64,000 bases of DNA from 20CM-2-55-15 sp963738025 (GCA_963738025.1 CAVTWA010000020.1:1-64000), one strand, 5' to 3'. Counted from the first letter of the stretch, positions 8,969 to 18,189 are shown. The notes: generated by a model from the sequence alone, not told the origin. Program-made: numbers and translations.

Positions 8969-10342
8969 TTAAATCGGCTTTAGACTCTGCAGCATCGTCG
9001 GAATCAACTCGGAGACCGTGGGATGAATGTGCATCGCACGCGAGATCACCGTGAAGGGAGCCTTGGCGTACATGACATCGAGAATTGAATGAATAATTTC
9101 ATCACCGCCGACTCCTAAGATCGCGGCTCCGAGAATCCGCTTCGTGTCGGCATCGACCATGACTTTCATGAAGCCCTCTGTCTCGCTCTTCTCCCGGGCG
9201 CGACCTACATTGCTCATCAGGTACTTTCCTAGCAGCGCCTGTCGTCCTGACTTGCGCACCTCGGTCTCCGTCATACCCGCACGACCCAGAGGCGGATCGA
9301 TGTAGAGGTTATACGCTGGAATACGGTCGGTAAGACGGCGCGGATCATTGTCCAGCAGATTAGCCGCGACGATCTCAAAGTCGTTGTACGACGTGTGAGT
9401 AAAGCCGCCACGACCATTACAGTCGCCCAGTGCCCAGATTCCCGGCACATTGGTGCGCAACTGCTCGTCCACGGTAATGTAGCCCTTCTTGTCGTACTGC
9501 ACTCCGGCTTTGTCGAGCCCGAGGTCATCGGTATTGGGACGGCGGCCAACTGCCAACAACACGTGCGTTCCCTCCACAGGCTCAGGATTGGCCGCACAAT
9601 CCACGCCTGCCAGAATCTTGTCGCCGCGCTTCTGGAAGCTGATGCAGGTTGCATTGGTACGAACGCTGATGCCCTCTTTCTTAACGATGTCTTCGATCGC
9701 CTCGGCAACATCTTCGTCCTCGCGCGGCACCAGATGGGGAGCTCGTTGCAGGATGGTGACCTTGCTCCCGAAGCGGCGATACATTTGGCCGAACTCCAAC
9801 CCGATGTAGCTGCCGCCGACGACAATCAGGTGCTCGGGCAGAAAATCGATGCCCATCATCGACGAGTTAGTGTAGTACGTGATCTGGTCGAGACCCGGCA
9901 TCACAGGAACAACAGCGCGCCCGCCAACGTTGATGAAGATCTGGTCAGAGGTGAGCCGGTCGTCACCAACAGCAACGACGCGCGACGACGCAAGGCGCGC
10001 CTGGCCCTTATACACATCGCAGTTGGGTTGCTCGCGAAGACGACTCTCCGCGCCTTCTTGCGAAGGTTTCTGGATTTCGTCCTTGCGTGCTTTCACGAGC
10101 TTCATGTCGACCGAAACCACACCGGTGTTGACGCCGAACTCCACAGCTCGGCGCGCCATGTACGCGACGCGGGCGCTCGCCACAAGAGTCTTTGTGGGAA
10201 TACAGCCGGTGTTGACGCACGTCCCGCCAAACATATACCTTTCGATGATCGCTACTTTCTGTCCGGCCTGAGCGAGTCGAATCGCAAGGAAAGGCCCGGA
10301 TTGTCCGGTACCAATGATGATTGCATCGTAGGACTTATTCAT
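8969..10342 (-). CDS. FAD-dependent pyridine nucleotide-disulfide reductase (MerA/lipoamide dehydrogenase-like)
   Basis: The FAD-binding motif IIIGTGQSGPFLAIRL, redox-active disulfide GGTCVNTGCIPTK, NAD-binding GGSYIGLEFG, second FAD motif IWALGDC and dimerisation His-containing end (MHIHPTVSELIP) are all present in order. ATG 10342 has a strong GGAGGAGG in front; the longer frame to 10507 lacks one. There is no N-terminal heavy-metal domain and no C-terminal CysCys pair, so mercuric reductase activity is unlikely despite the similarity. Substrate unknown. Confidence 0.9.
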   Translation of the reverse strand: MNKSYDAIIIGTGQSGPFLAIRLAQAGQKVAIIERYMFGGTCVNTGCIPTKTLVASARVAYMARRAVEFGVNTGVVSVDMKLVKARKDEIQKPSQEGAESRLREQPNCDVYKGQARLASSRVVAVGDDRLTSDQIFINVGGRAVVPVMPGLDQITYYTNSSMMGIDFLPEHLIVVGGSYIGLEFGQMYRRFGSKVTILQRAPHLVPREDEDVAEAIEDIVKKEGISVRTNATCISFQKRGDKILAGVDCAANPEPVEGTHVLLAVGRRPNTDDLGLDKAGVQYDKKGYITVDEQLRTNVPGIWALGDCNGRGGFTHTSYNDFEIVAANLLDNDPRRLTDRIPAYNLYIDPPLGRAGMTETEVRKSGRQALLGKYLMSNVGRAREKSETEGFMKVMVDADTKRILGAAILGVGGDEIIHSILDVMYAKAPFTVISRAMHIHPTVSELIPTMLQSLKPI

Positions 10343-10406
10343 GCCTCCTCCACGCATTCCCGCCCGGTGAGCCGCGCACTGCCTCAGTGAGCGATGCGGC
10401 TGCGCC

Positions 10407-10793
10407 TCACGCCCGCTGCCCCGAATCGGCCCACTGAGCCCGCCAGGCGGCGGCTTCAAAGGGCTCGCTGAAGTATTGTGTCTCGTGCACGACGTGGTCC
10501 GTGCCAAACTCCATGATGCTCACCGTGTCGTACGGTGTCCCGTCGTAGCTGATGACCAGTTCGGTGATCCACAGATTGCCGCTGCCGCGCACCCGCCGGA
10601 CGACGAACTCCCGCCGTGCCGGGTGGTGGCCACGCTGGCCCTCGATGTTGCGTCGCCCGCGGAACCGCTCACCCGACTGTGGATACTCGAGGACCGCATC
10701 ATCGGCGTAGATCGCATGCTCCGCGGCCTCGTCCCCCGCCTGCGATGCGGCCCAATGACTCTCGATAGCAGCGCGAATATCTGCATCTGTCAT
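10407..10793 (-). CDS. SnoaL-like / NTF2-fold protein
   Basis: 128 residues with the pattern of small SnoaL-type proteins: an N-terminal helix (ADIRAAIESHWAASQAGD), YADDAVLEYPQSGERFRG and the later strand VSIMEFGTDHVVHETQYF. These folds serve as small isomerases, hydratases or binding proteins. The start follows a GGAGGAGG-type site. It is on the same strand as the FAD reductase and esterase around it. Function unassigned. Confidence 0.75.
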   Translation of the reverse strand: MTDADIRAAIESHWAASQAGDEAAEHAIYADDAVLEYPQSGERFRGRRNIEGQRGHHPARREFVVRRVRGSGNLWITELVISYDGTPYDTVSIMEFGTDHVVHETQYFSEPFEAAAWRAQWADSGQRA

Positions 10794-10853
10794 GGGTGCT
10801 TCACCTCCTCCTTGGTGTTTAGTGTAGAGAGTCCAATCCGAGAGGCCGAGATA

Positions 10854-11843
10854 CTAGGCTGCCGGCCTATGGGCGGCCGAGCCAAGAGTTTGCATAAGCT
10901 TTTCTGATGCCAGTTCGATCGCAACTTTTGTCGCTGCTGTACCGGCAAGGCCATTCAACATCGCAAAGTCGTGCCACGTTGCCAGAACGCGGATAGCTGT
11001 CGTGTCGACACCGGCCTGGATCAGTTTTCTGGCATACTCTTCCCCTTCGTCACGTAGAACATCGTTTTCGACGACCAGTACGAATGCCGGTGGCAGTCCT
11101 TTCAGTTGCTCCGGGGCGACCAACAGGGGGCAGGCCATCGCCTTTTTACGATCGGCTTTGTTGGGGACATAAGCATCCCAACACCATTTCATTACAGCTG
11201 CCGTGTTCCATGGGCCATTGGCGAACTCTTTGTAAGATTCCTGCGAGAAACTCGCATCCGGCGCCGGGTAGAAAAGAACCTGATACTGGATCGTGGGGCC
11301 TTTTCGTTCTTTGGCGAGCTGAGCGACCGCAGCGGCCATGTTACCGCCGGCGCTGTCACCGGCCACCGCAAGCCGTGTAGTATCGAAACCAAACTCGTCG
11401 CCGTGCTCCGCAACATATTTGGTCGCGGCAAACGCCTGCTCAATCTGAACAGGGAATTGGGCATCGGGAGCGGGAGTGTAATTCACAAAAACAAATGCCG
11501 CATTTGTGCCATTGACGAGATCGCGCAGCAAACGATCATGGGTATTCCTGCTGCCCAGGACCCACCCACCACCGTGGAAGTACATCACGACAGGCAGGGA
11601 GTCCTTTGCCGCTTTGGGGCGATAGATGCTCACCGAAGTTTGACCGGAGGGGCCGACCGGTAAAGGCTTGTCTTCAACATCGGCAGGCAGTTTCTTCACT
11701 TTTGCCGATGCCTGGAGATCTTCCAGCACTCTGCGCGCATCAGTGTAGGACAACTCGTAAGGTGGCTTTCCGCCTTGCGCAGCCAGAGAATCTATGAAGG
11801 CTTGCGTTTGTGGTTCGAGCACTATTTTCTTTTGACAGCTCAT
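10854..11843 (-). CDS. HSL-family alpha/beta hydrolase (esterase/lipase)
   Basis: HSL-type signature: oxyanion motif YFHGGGWVLGS, nucleophile GDSAGGNMA (Ser), acid in VENDVLRDEG and His in ATWHDFAM. 329 residues is typical. The start ATG 11843 has only a weak ribosome site. No signal peptide, so probably intracellular. Likely hydrolyses short acyl esters. Confidence 0.87.
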   Translation of the reverse strand: MSCQKKIVLEPQTQAFIDSLAAQGGKPPYELSYTDARRVLEDLQASAKVKKLPADVEDKPLPVGPSGQTSVSIYRPKAAKDSLPVVMYFHGGGWVLGSRNTHDRLLRDLVNGTNAAFVFVNYTPAPDAQFPVQIEQAFAATKYVAEHGDEFGFDTTRLAVAGDSAGGNMAAAVAQLAKERKGPTIQYQVLFYPAPDASFSQESYKEFANGPWNTAAVMKWCWDAYVPNKADRKKAMACPLLVAPEQLKGLPPAFVLVVENDVLRDEGEEYARKLIQAGVDTTAIRVLATWHDFAMLNGLAGTAATKVAIELASEKLMQTLGSAAHRPAA

Positions 11844-12159
11844 TGTTTTTCCCTGGATCGAACGATACCTCTTCTGGCCCGGTATTATTTACAGTTTCAT
11901 CGCTACTCCTTCCGAGGTAGCGACACCAACCGAGTCGCAAGTCGACTGCCAGAATGAGCGAAGTTAGACGCAATAACCCTTACCGGTTTTCCCCATTTCA
12001 GCGCTTTAACCGTAATCTCAGAGATGCGGCGTATTGATCCTGACAAACGTCGACATGGAAAGTTGAGCCCGACACGAGATCTTCCATTCTTGTTGCCTGG
12101 ATTGCTGGCATAACTACGGGAAGAAGTCGTCCTCCGATCCGCCCTTTTGGCGTGTCCCA
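11844..12159. other. Intergenic, no feature recognised
   Basis: Several short minus-strand frames cross this stretch, but none resembles a family I know. It lies between the esterase start and the IS-end remnant at 12160-12434. Confidence 0.45.
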
Positions 12160-12434
12160 TTCGGATAAAAACACCTGCAACGTCTCCCAAGCATCCACTC
12201 AACGCTCGGCTCTGTGGTCTTCTCGGTTGTAGCCCGGCGCAAGACAGATTCCGTGCGCGAGATCTTGCGTGACATTGCGCGCCCGCTTCACCAGCTGCAA
12301 CCGACGACGCTCCACGGGACGTCCAGATCGGTGGGATTGTTTGAACAGTCGAACCGTAAAACCGAACGAGATTTACCGGCAGCAATCCACCTTAAGAAGC
12401 CCGTTTTTCTGTCCGAAGAACGGGGAGTACCTCG
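12160..12434 (-). mobile_element. Isolated end of the IS3-type element found at 18190-19690
   Basis: Read on the minus strand from 12434, the sequence begins GAGGTACTCCCC, continues with TTCGGACAGAAAAA and TTAAGGTGGAT, and matches the left end of the IS at 18190 for about 50 bases. Patchy similarity then runs on for about 200 bases, including GCTGGTGAAGCGG. No transposase frame remains. It is a solo end left by deletion or by an old one-ended event. Confidence 0.7.
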
Positions 12435-12435
12435 A

Positions 12436-12520
12436 TGGTCTTGCGGTCGGATCCGTCCGGATTCATGGAGTGGATGCGATCGCCACTCCGTTCGAGAAGA
12501 AATAGTCGGCCGGAACGGAC
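12436..12520 (-). pseudogene. Remnant of a beta-propeller (LDLR-B/NHL-like) repeat protein
   Basis: The minus strand reads LERSGDRIHSMNPDGSDRK, the signature of a YWTD/NHL-type propeller blade, and then stops exactly where the IS end at 12434 begins. Nothing else of the gene is visible. A short fragment, so the family call rests on one blade. Confidence 0.45.
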
Positions 12521-12543
12521 GGCTCCCGTTTTTCCTTAAAGCC

Positions 12544-13386
12544 TCATTCGGACTGCGTATCCGTGTCATCGTTGTCTGCCCTCCCGAGCGCAGGGAGGTA
12601 CCGGCCGAAGTTCAATTCGAAGTCGCTCGGAAGACCGTAACCGATATTACGGACCTTGGCGCGGCGCGCCTGCGCACTGGGCAAGGCCAGGGTTGAGAAG
12701 AACATGTCGTTGCTCGATTGAAGCTCGGTAGCTGTCGGCGTCCCGAACCGATTGACCTGGGCCTTCGCCGCGGCTAGCGTTTCACGGTCGAACGAAGCCA
12801 GACGCTGGACGAGCCCGTCGACAAACGAGTCGAGGTCATCATCGTCCAGCGTGCGGTTCACCCAGCTATAGCGCTCGGCGATATCCGCATCGAAATCGTC
12901 GCCGCTGAGCACGATCTCAAGTGCCCGCGAGCGGCCGACCAAGCGCGGGAGCCATTCCAGCGCTCCGCCGCCCGGGACCAGTCCGACGCCGATCTCGGGC
13001 TTGCCGAATAGGGCTCTTTGCCGGCTGGCGAAGCGCATGTCGCAGGCCAGCACGAACTCGTTACCGATGCCGCGCGTGCGGCCGCGAATCTTGGCGATGC
13101 TCACGACTGGCGTGGACGAGAGCCGCAGCACAAAGTCGCGCCAAAGGCCCAGCACCTCTGGCCGTTCAGCTGCCTTGGATACGTCGAAATGGGCGATGAA
13201 AAAATCGGGATTCGCCGACTGGAACACTACGACCTTCACGGACGAGTCCGCCTCGAGGTCGGTCATTAGCGCTCCCAATTCGACGATCGTTGTGGGAACA
13301 AACATGTTGATCGGCGGGTTGCTGAAGGTGATCGTCCACCGGCCCGGATAGGTGCGGTCGGTGTTGAACTGCGAAGGGTCAGGCAT
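12544..13386 (-). CDS. Enoyl-CoA hydratase/isomerase (crotonase) family protein
   Basis: 280 residues with the crotonase core: SIAKIRGRTRGIGNEFVLA (oxyanion loop) and FGKPEIGVGLVPGGGALEWL. The Glu in PEIGVG is at the position of one hydratase acid, while the second acid is not obvious, so isomerase- or hydrolase-type chemistry is possible. Start supported by GAGGAGGAG. The expected substrate is an acyl-CoA, but this window has no beta-oxidation partners. Confidence 0.85.
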   Translation of the reverse strand: MPDPSQFNTDRTYPGRWTITFSNPPINMFVPTTIVELGALMTDLEADSSVKVVVFQSANPDFFIAHFDVSKAAERPEVLGLWRDFVLRLSSTPVVSIAKIRGRTRGIGNEFVLACDMRFASRQRALFGKPEIGVGLVPGGGALEWLPRLVGRSRALEIVLSGDDFDADIAERYSWVNRTLDDDDLDSFVDGLVQRLASFDRETLAAAKAQVNRFGTPTATELQSSNDMFFSTLALPSAQARRAKVRNIGYGLPSDFELNFGRYLPALGRADNDDTDTQSE

Positions 13387-13416
13387 GGCGCATCTCCTCC
13401 TCTCTTGTGAAGAACC

Positions 13417-13689
13417 CTACCGCAGCGAGCTGAAGCACGCGCGAACCTCTTCTGAAAAGATCTTCGGCTGTTCCCATGCGGAAAAATGCCCGCCCTTATC
13501 GAGCTTGTTGTAATGGATGAGTTTGGGATACGCCCGCTCTGCCCAGCTCCGGGGGGCTAGATAGATTTCGTCAGGGAAGACGCTCACAATACGCCCGCGC
13601 AATTCGGTAAGTTCCGCTTCCGGAACATTCACCTGAACCGGACGAAATAGCGGTCTTATCACTGCCCGTCTGTTGTGTACGTTCAGCAA
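13417..13689 (-). pseudogene. Epoxide hydrolase reduced to its two ends
   Basis: The N-terminal portion IRPLFRPVQVNVPEAELTEL matches the beginning of EHN-domain epoxide hydrolases. It runs straight into VSVFPDEIYLAPRSWAERAYP and GGHFSAWEQPKIFSEEVR, which is the family's extreme C-terminus with the catalytic His. Some 300 residues, including the nucleophile and lid, are missing. The frame is open, so a 90-residue product could be made, but it could not be an active hydrolase. Confidence 0.8.
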
Positions 13690-14144
13690 TAGACTTTTCT
13701 CCCTCGCGTCCAGTGGTCTTCTTCAATTGTCTATCCTCCGAGCGCTGTCAATGATGATTACCGAAGGCAAAAAACGATGCTATACAGAAGTGTTCTGATT
13801 TCCAGCCGCAATATTGCGTGTTCGATTTCCTAAACCTTCCGGCCCGTACTGAATGTCCGGCAATCCGACCAAACTGGGACCCGTTCTCCGCCAGGAAATT
13901 GCAAATGCCGAAAAGAACGCCATCGTCGAGCACATCGACACAACGGACGCTCTGGTATGGTCATCACTCGCGGGCGAACGCTACCGCGGTAATGCTTCCT
14001 TTAGTAATGCTTGGTAGTGGACGGGTAACCGCGAAACCGTAGATTGGAAATCCGGTGTAATCAATTGGAATTCACTTGTCCGGGATACCGCGTTACCGCA
14101 GACATCTGAGGGTGTTTGTCAAGTCCCCGATTCACAAACTTTGC
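13690..14144. other. Intergenic, no feature recognised
   Basis: No convincing gene. Short frames on both strands around 13750-14040 show no family resemblance. Confidence 0.45.
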
Positions 14145-14380
14145 TCAGATTTCCACAACAGAATCCGGGCATGGTAGGTTCAAGCCTTTTGCCAGATATG
14201 AGCCGCGCTTGGTCAGCGATTTCACGTAGAGGCTCTCGTCACAAGGTGTGCGATCCTTCCAGCACCGGAACATAAGGCGAATCCATTTGTATGCGAGAGC
14301 ACGAACGGCGGCGTGATGATCCTTGCCTCGCGAGCGCTGCTGCTGATAGTACAGTTTGGACCAGGCGCAGAACCTCCATG
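14145..14380 (-). pseudogene. C-terminal fragment of an IS110-family transposase
   Basis: The minus strand reads WSKLYYQQQRSRGKDHHAA, then VRALAYKWIRLMFRCWKDRT, then DESLYVKSLTKRGS and a TGA at 14145. This is the end of the Transposase_20 part of IS110/IS116/IS902 enzymes. There is no DEDD domain and no start; only the last 75 or so residues survive. Confidence 0.8.
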
Positions 14381-14681
14381 TGACTCAAATCACATGCTTA
14401 CGCGGTAGCTGTCGCGAAATCCCCTTAGCGTCATGAGCCGTGATCCGTTAGTTAAGTTAGCGCGATGGGCTGTTATCGCCAGGAATCGGCTTTCGAGGAC
14501 ACGTCTATCTCCGAGCGAGGCGTTATCCGCCCGAAAGGAATCCAATCCAATTTCCCAGAATCGGACCTTAAGGGCAAGGGTCCTCATAGCAGCGAGACAA
14601 CCAGATGCGAATGATCGCGTCCTTTATCATTCATAACAAGACGCATGACGCGAGATCGGCAGACGGACGGCTAATAACCCG
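14381..14681. other. Intergenic, no feature recognised
   Basis: No supported gene or RNA between the IS110 remnant and the TetR stop. Confidence 0.45.
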
Positions 14682-15272
14682 TCAGACGCGCCGCGGCTGG
14701 AGCACCAAGTCGGCCGCTTCCTCAGCATCTTTGAGGAGCGTCTTGCGCGGCGTGCCTAGCTGCGCACGCATGGTCAGCCCACGCGCTAAATCCGTGACTT
14801 GGGTTGCGCGCGCGGCTACCGGAAAGTCAGATGGGATTTCTCCCGCGCTGATCCCGTCCCGGAAACGGCGCTCCACCAGCGCCGCGCCGCCCGCGACCGC
14901 GCTCTGCAGGAACCGCTGAACCTCAGCGTCGTTCACAAGCGGCGCGACGCACATCATGAGGCAGCCCCGGGCGGACCCTTTCTCGGTCGCACTTTCGACG
15001 GCGTACCTCAGAAAGTCCGCGATCGAGTCGCGAAGACTCTGTGGCGAGAGGAGTGCCTTCGCGGCCGATGCGCCCTTCCGTTCTGCGTACGCCTTAAGGA
15101 CGCGCAAGAATATCGCCCGCTTGTCCCCAAAGACGGCATACAGGCTCGGCCGTCCCACACCCATCCCGGCGACGAGATCGTCAATCGTCACTCCGTCGTA
15201 GCCTTTCGACCAGAACACCTGAGTCGCCTTTTCCAGCGCCCCCGTCTCGTCGAAGCTGCGCGGTCGACCCAC
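14682..15272 (-). CDS. TetR/AcrR-family repressor
   Basis: Starts GRPRSFDETGALEKATQVFW, with the TetR helix-turn-helix VTIDDLVAGMGVGRPSLYAVFG at residues 28-50 and a divergent ligand-binding half. The start codon is GTG at 15272. It is transcribed divergently from the SDR gene at 15425. The gap holds a palindrome (15287-15308) that recurs upstream of the second SDR gene at 16567-16588, so it probably represses itself and both SDR genes. The inducer is unknown. Confidence 0.88.
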   Translation of the reverse strand: MGRPRSFDETGALEKATQVFWSKGYDGVTIDDLVAGMGVGRPSLYAVFGDKRAIFLRVLKAYAERKGASAAKALLSPQSLRDSIADFLRYAVESATEKGSARGCLMMCVAPLVNDAEVQRFLQSAVAGGAALVERRFRDGISAGEIPSDFPVAARATQVTDLARGLTMRAQLGTPRKTLLKDAEEAADLVLQPRRV

Positions 15273-15286
15273 GTGGCCTAGCGGTA

Positions 15287-15308
15287 TTTTGAATCATTTG
15301 GTTCAAAA
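15287..15308 (+). promoter_or_regulatory. Putative TetR operator 1
   Basis: TTTTGAA-N8-TTCAAAA is a perfect 7-bp inverted repeat in the gap between the TetR gene and SDR 1, just 4 bases before a TTGACA box. The same motif with the same spacing is at 16567. Confidence 0.75.
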
Positions 15309-15312
15309 CTCC

Positions 15313-15342
15313 TTGACAATATTCATCTCACCAATATATAAC
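15313..15342 (+). promoter_or_regulatory. Promoter of SDR 1
   Basis: TTGACA (15313-15318) is followed after 16 or 18 bases by TATATA or TATAAC. It lies directly downstream of the palindrome, so a bound repressor would block polymerase. Confidence 0.6.
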
Positions 15343-15424
15343 TGAATAGTTCGAAATTAGCAAGCCGGCTCTGGCCTCGCGGGGCCTCACGACTCGGCCT
15401 TCACCCTTCACCACGGAGATGCCC

Positions 15425-16432
15425 ATGGAACATTCGATCGCTCTCGTCACCGGCGCCACTTCCGGGCTCGGTCATGCGGCAGCCCGCCTGCTCGCCGGAG
15501 AGGGCTGGCACGAGATCATCGTCACCGGGCGCAGCCTGGCCGGGGCCCAGCAAGCGGCCGCTCAACTCGCGGCTGAGAACAAAACAGCGATCTTCACGCC
15601 GCTGGCGCTGGATCTGGACAAGCCGTCCAGCGTTCAGTCCGCCCTCGCCGAGCTCGTCAAGCGAGGCCAGCCGATCGATTTCCTACTGCTCAATGCAGGG
15701 ATGGTCCCAGGTAAGAAGCGCGTGATCACTGCGGCGGGCGTCGAGGCTTCTCAGGCCCCGCTCATCGGCCATCATCAACTGACTGTCGGATTGCTCCGCG
15801 CCAACCTGCTGAGCCCCAACGCGCGGATTGTTATCGCCGGCGCGGAACCTGCCCGCGGGGACGTGCCCATGTTCAGCTTCACCGACGTGCCAGCCTTCGC
15901 GGCCAAACGCCACCAGGGTAACCGAACCGCCGCTGTGGAAGCCCTGCTGCGCAACGGGCCGAACGTGAAGTACGTGCCCAACAGTGCGTATGCCGACGCG
16001 AAGCTCATCGTTGCTTGGTGGGCCGCGGCGCTGGCGCGCCGGCTACCCTCCGGCATGGCCGTGTACGCTGTCTCGCCCGGTGCGCGCGACCGACACCAAG
16101 GTGGTCGCGAAACGCTGGCCGGGCGTTGAAGTATCTGTTTATCCCAATCGTGAACCTCATTCCCGGCATGAATCAGACGCCGGAGACCGCGGCCCGTCGG
16201 TACCTCCAGGCATCGGAGTTCGGAACCGACGTCTCAGGGCAATTCTTCGCCTCGGCGCCAAGGAAGTTCACGGGCCCAATTGAGGCGCAGCGCCACCCGC
16301 ACTTTCCACGATCGCGCCAACCAGGAAGCCGCGTGGCAGGCCGTCGTCAAGGTCTCCGGCGTCGATTTCGAGCCTGTCAAACCCGCGTCGCCGTCTGCTC
16401 CGCCGATAACAAAAGGGCCCGGCGGACCATAG
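15425..16432 (+). pseudogene. Short-chain dehydrogenase (SDR 1), frameshifted
   Basis: The Rossmann motif LVTGATSGLGHAAARLL, the NAG motif (LLNAGMVPG) and the active-site Tyr/Lys in NSAYADAKLIV are intact. A frameshift near 16085 (after YAVSPGA) moves the C-terminus to a second frame (YLFIPIVNLIPGMNQTPE), and another near 16310 to a third (HDRANQEAAWQAVV ... to TAG 16432). ATG 15425 has GGAG at a good distance; 15419 is an alternative. The catalytic half is still encoded, so a truncated product of about 235 residues may be made. Confidence 0.8.
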
Positions 16433-16566
16433 AAAAATTCGTCGTCTTCCGCAGCACTTGAGAGCGGTGTCTCGAAGGAGAGCCCGATCGCGGCTGAACT
16501 GATCCCGGCAACCCGGATCAGCAGGCAATTGCGGAGCTGCATGATCGTCCACGGGGACTTACGGTA

Positions 16567-16588
16567 TTTTGAAATAAATAGTTCAAAT
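16567..16588 (+). promoter_or_regulatory. Putative TetR operator 2 and promoter of SDR 2
   Basis: TTTTGAA-N8-TTCAAAT repeats operator 1 with identical spacing, including the preceding CGGTA. A TTGACC box (16594) follows at nearly the same distance as TTGACA does in operator 1. The similarity extends to a downstream AGTTC(A/G)GAA half-site, so the whole control region looks duplicated. Confidence 0.7.
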
Positions 16589-16675
16589 GTCCATTGACCG
16601 TGGTCATCTTGCCTATTATCGTACCAAACAGTTCAGAATCTGCAAAGCAACTCTAACCTCGCAAGGAGAATACAC

Positions 16676-17422
16676 ATGGAACGGTACCAAGGTAAAAAGG
16701 TGGTGATTATCGGCGGCACGAGCGGCATGGGGCTCGCGACGGCGAAGATGCTCCTCGATGGGGGTGCGCGTGTTCTGGTGACGGGGCGGTCGCAGGCCGG
16801 CCTGGATTCGGCCCAGAAAGAGCTTGGAAAGGACGCCCTCGTGGTTTCAAGCGACGCGCGTTCATTGACGGAAATCGACGCTCTCGCCTCTCGGGTGAAG
16901 GCCGAGTTCGACACCTTCGACCTGCTCTTCGTCAATGCCGGGTTCAGCATCCGAGCGCCTCTTGAGAGCATGACCGAGGCTGTCTACGACGAGATGTTCA
17001 ACTTGAACGCCAAGGGGCCGCTTTTCGCGATGCATAAGCTCACGCCGTTAATAAACCGGGGAGGCTCTATCGTCCTCACGACCTCGATCGCCAACGTCAA
17101 GGGAATGCCCGGCAACGCCACATACGGAGCGGCCAAGGCCGCGCTGCGATCCTTCGCTCGGACGCTCGCCGCCGAGTTGATTCCTCTCGAGATTCGCGTC
17201 AACGCGGTGACGCCCGGCCCCATCGACACGCCGATCCTCGGCAAAGCGTTTCCCGATAAAGACGCGGCCGCCCAAATTAGGGAGAAGATGATCGGTATGG
17301 TTCCGATGAAGCGCTGGGGGAAGTCGGAGGAAATCGCTAAGGCCGTCCTCTTCCTCGCGTTCGACGCGACCTTCACGACCGGAGCGGAACTTCCGGTCGA
17401 TGGCGGTTGGTCGCAACTGTGA
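16676..17422 (+). CDS. Short-chain dehydrogenase/reductase (SDR 2)
   Basis: Intact 248-residue classical SDR: IIGGTSGMGLATAKMLLDG at the N-terminus, NAGFSIR, Ser in LTTSIANVKG, and the YxxxK pair in TYGAAKAALRSFA. The C-terminus GAELPVDGGWSQL is the usual ending. AAGGAG precedes the ATG. The operator upstream links it to the TetR gene. Probably reduces a small ketone, aldehyde or quinone. Confidence 0.92.
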   Translation: MERYQGKKVVIIGGTSGMGLATAKMLLDGGARVLVTGRSQAGLDSAQKELGKDALVVSSDARSLTEIDALASRVKAEFDTFDLLFVNAGFSIRAPLESMTEAVYDEMFNLNAKGPLFAMHKLTPLINRGGSIVLTTSIANVKGMPGNATYGAAKAALRSFARTLAAELIPLEIRVNAVTPGPIDTPILGKAFPDKDAAAQIREKMIGMVPMKRWGKSEEIAKAVLFLAFDATFTTGAELPVDGGWSQL

Positions 17423-17464
17423 AGGCAGTACGCGAATGCATCGAAATTACCGAAAGGAAATGGA

Positions 17465-17680
17465 ATGACGGATAAGCAAATGACGGAAATGACGGCGAGC
17501 GCGAGCGAGGGCGAAGGGCCCCCAGTCGAGCCGCCATCACGGTTCAAAAGGCGCCTGGGCGTAATCGCTGCGGCATTCTTGTTGGCTTTCATCGTTATGA
17601 ATTGGCGAATCGTTGTTGCGTGCATACTCAGTCCTGTCACGCCGGTGTGGAGAGCTCTTACGAATCGAGGCAGCGGGTAA
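17465..17680 (+). CDS. Small single-pass membrane protein
   Basis: 71 residues: a polar, acidic N-terminus followed by one hydrophobic helix (LGVIAAAFLLAFIVMNW) and a second short hydrophobic stretch. GAAAGGAAATGGA precedes the ATG. It follows SDR 2 by 42 bases on the same strand, so it may share the TetR-controlled transcript. No family recognised. Confidence 0.5.
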   Translation: MTDKQMTEMTASASEGEGPPVEPPSRFKRRLGVIAAAFLLAFIVMNWRIVVACILSPVTPVWRALTNRGSG

Positions 17681-17689
17681 CTGTAATGA

Positions 17690-17870
17690 TACATTCCAGC
17701 CTGGACCCAACCCGACTCAGATGTTTGGTGCTGGACTTTCCTATTTCATAAAGCCACGGTTTGGGATCTACGGCTCATTCGGATGGACGCGAACCGAAAA
17801 GGGCGAAGCGGCTCGGACGTTCACGAACGGTAGCGTTACTTCGCTTGACTGGAGGGTATTGTCAGGTTAA
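17690..17870 (+). pseudogene. Fragment resembling an outer-membrane beta-barrel protein
   Basis: The frame reads PNPTQMFGAGLSYFIKPRFG, then IYGSFGWTRTEKGEA and ends at a stop at 17870. Alternating aromatic strands of this kind are typical of barrel termini. No start or signal peptide lies upstream. Low certainty. Confidence 0.35.
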
Positions 17871-18189
17871 GTCGCTGGGCGCAGACTGAAGGAATGAAAA
17901 CGCAACAATCCCGGTACACCAGGCACCGATTTTTGGATGAGATCATCATTCACGGAGTGCAGCCTCGCCTTTAACCACGATAAAGGGGCATTATTTGCCG
18001 CATGGGAGCCCCTTTTCAAACACGATAAAATACATTGTCGTTCATAACGGGTTCCTGGAAATCGCACCGAACCTTCGCCTGTATGTTCGGCCACTTGGAG
18101 AATGACTGAGACGCCGACTGGCGCGCGAACGCCATTTCTGGCGATAAATCCCCTTATCACCATTGATCCGGCGGCATCCCAAGCGCGGT
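17871..18189. other. Stretch before the IS3-type element, gene not recognised
   Basis: The minus strand is open across the whole stretch (GFIARNGVRAPVGVSVILQ, AEHTGEGSVRFPGTRYERQ), but I do not recognise it. It is not the continuation of the istB gene found on the other side of the IS, so the two IS flanks do not match. Confidence 0.4.

Noticed and set aside
8969..10342. Mercuric reductase and a mercury-resistance operon
   Set aside because: There is no C-terminal CysCys pair, no heavy-metal domain, and no merR, merT or merP nearby.
9395..10390. A 331-residue plus-strand frame
   Set aside because: It is a shadow of the FAD disulfide reductase, which has all family motifs and a strong ribosome site.
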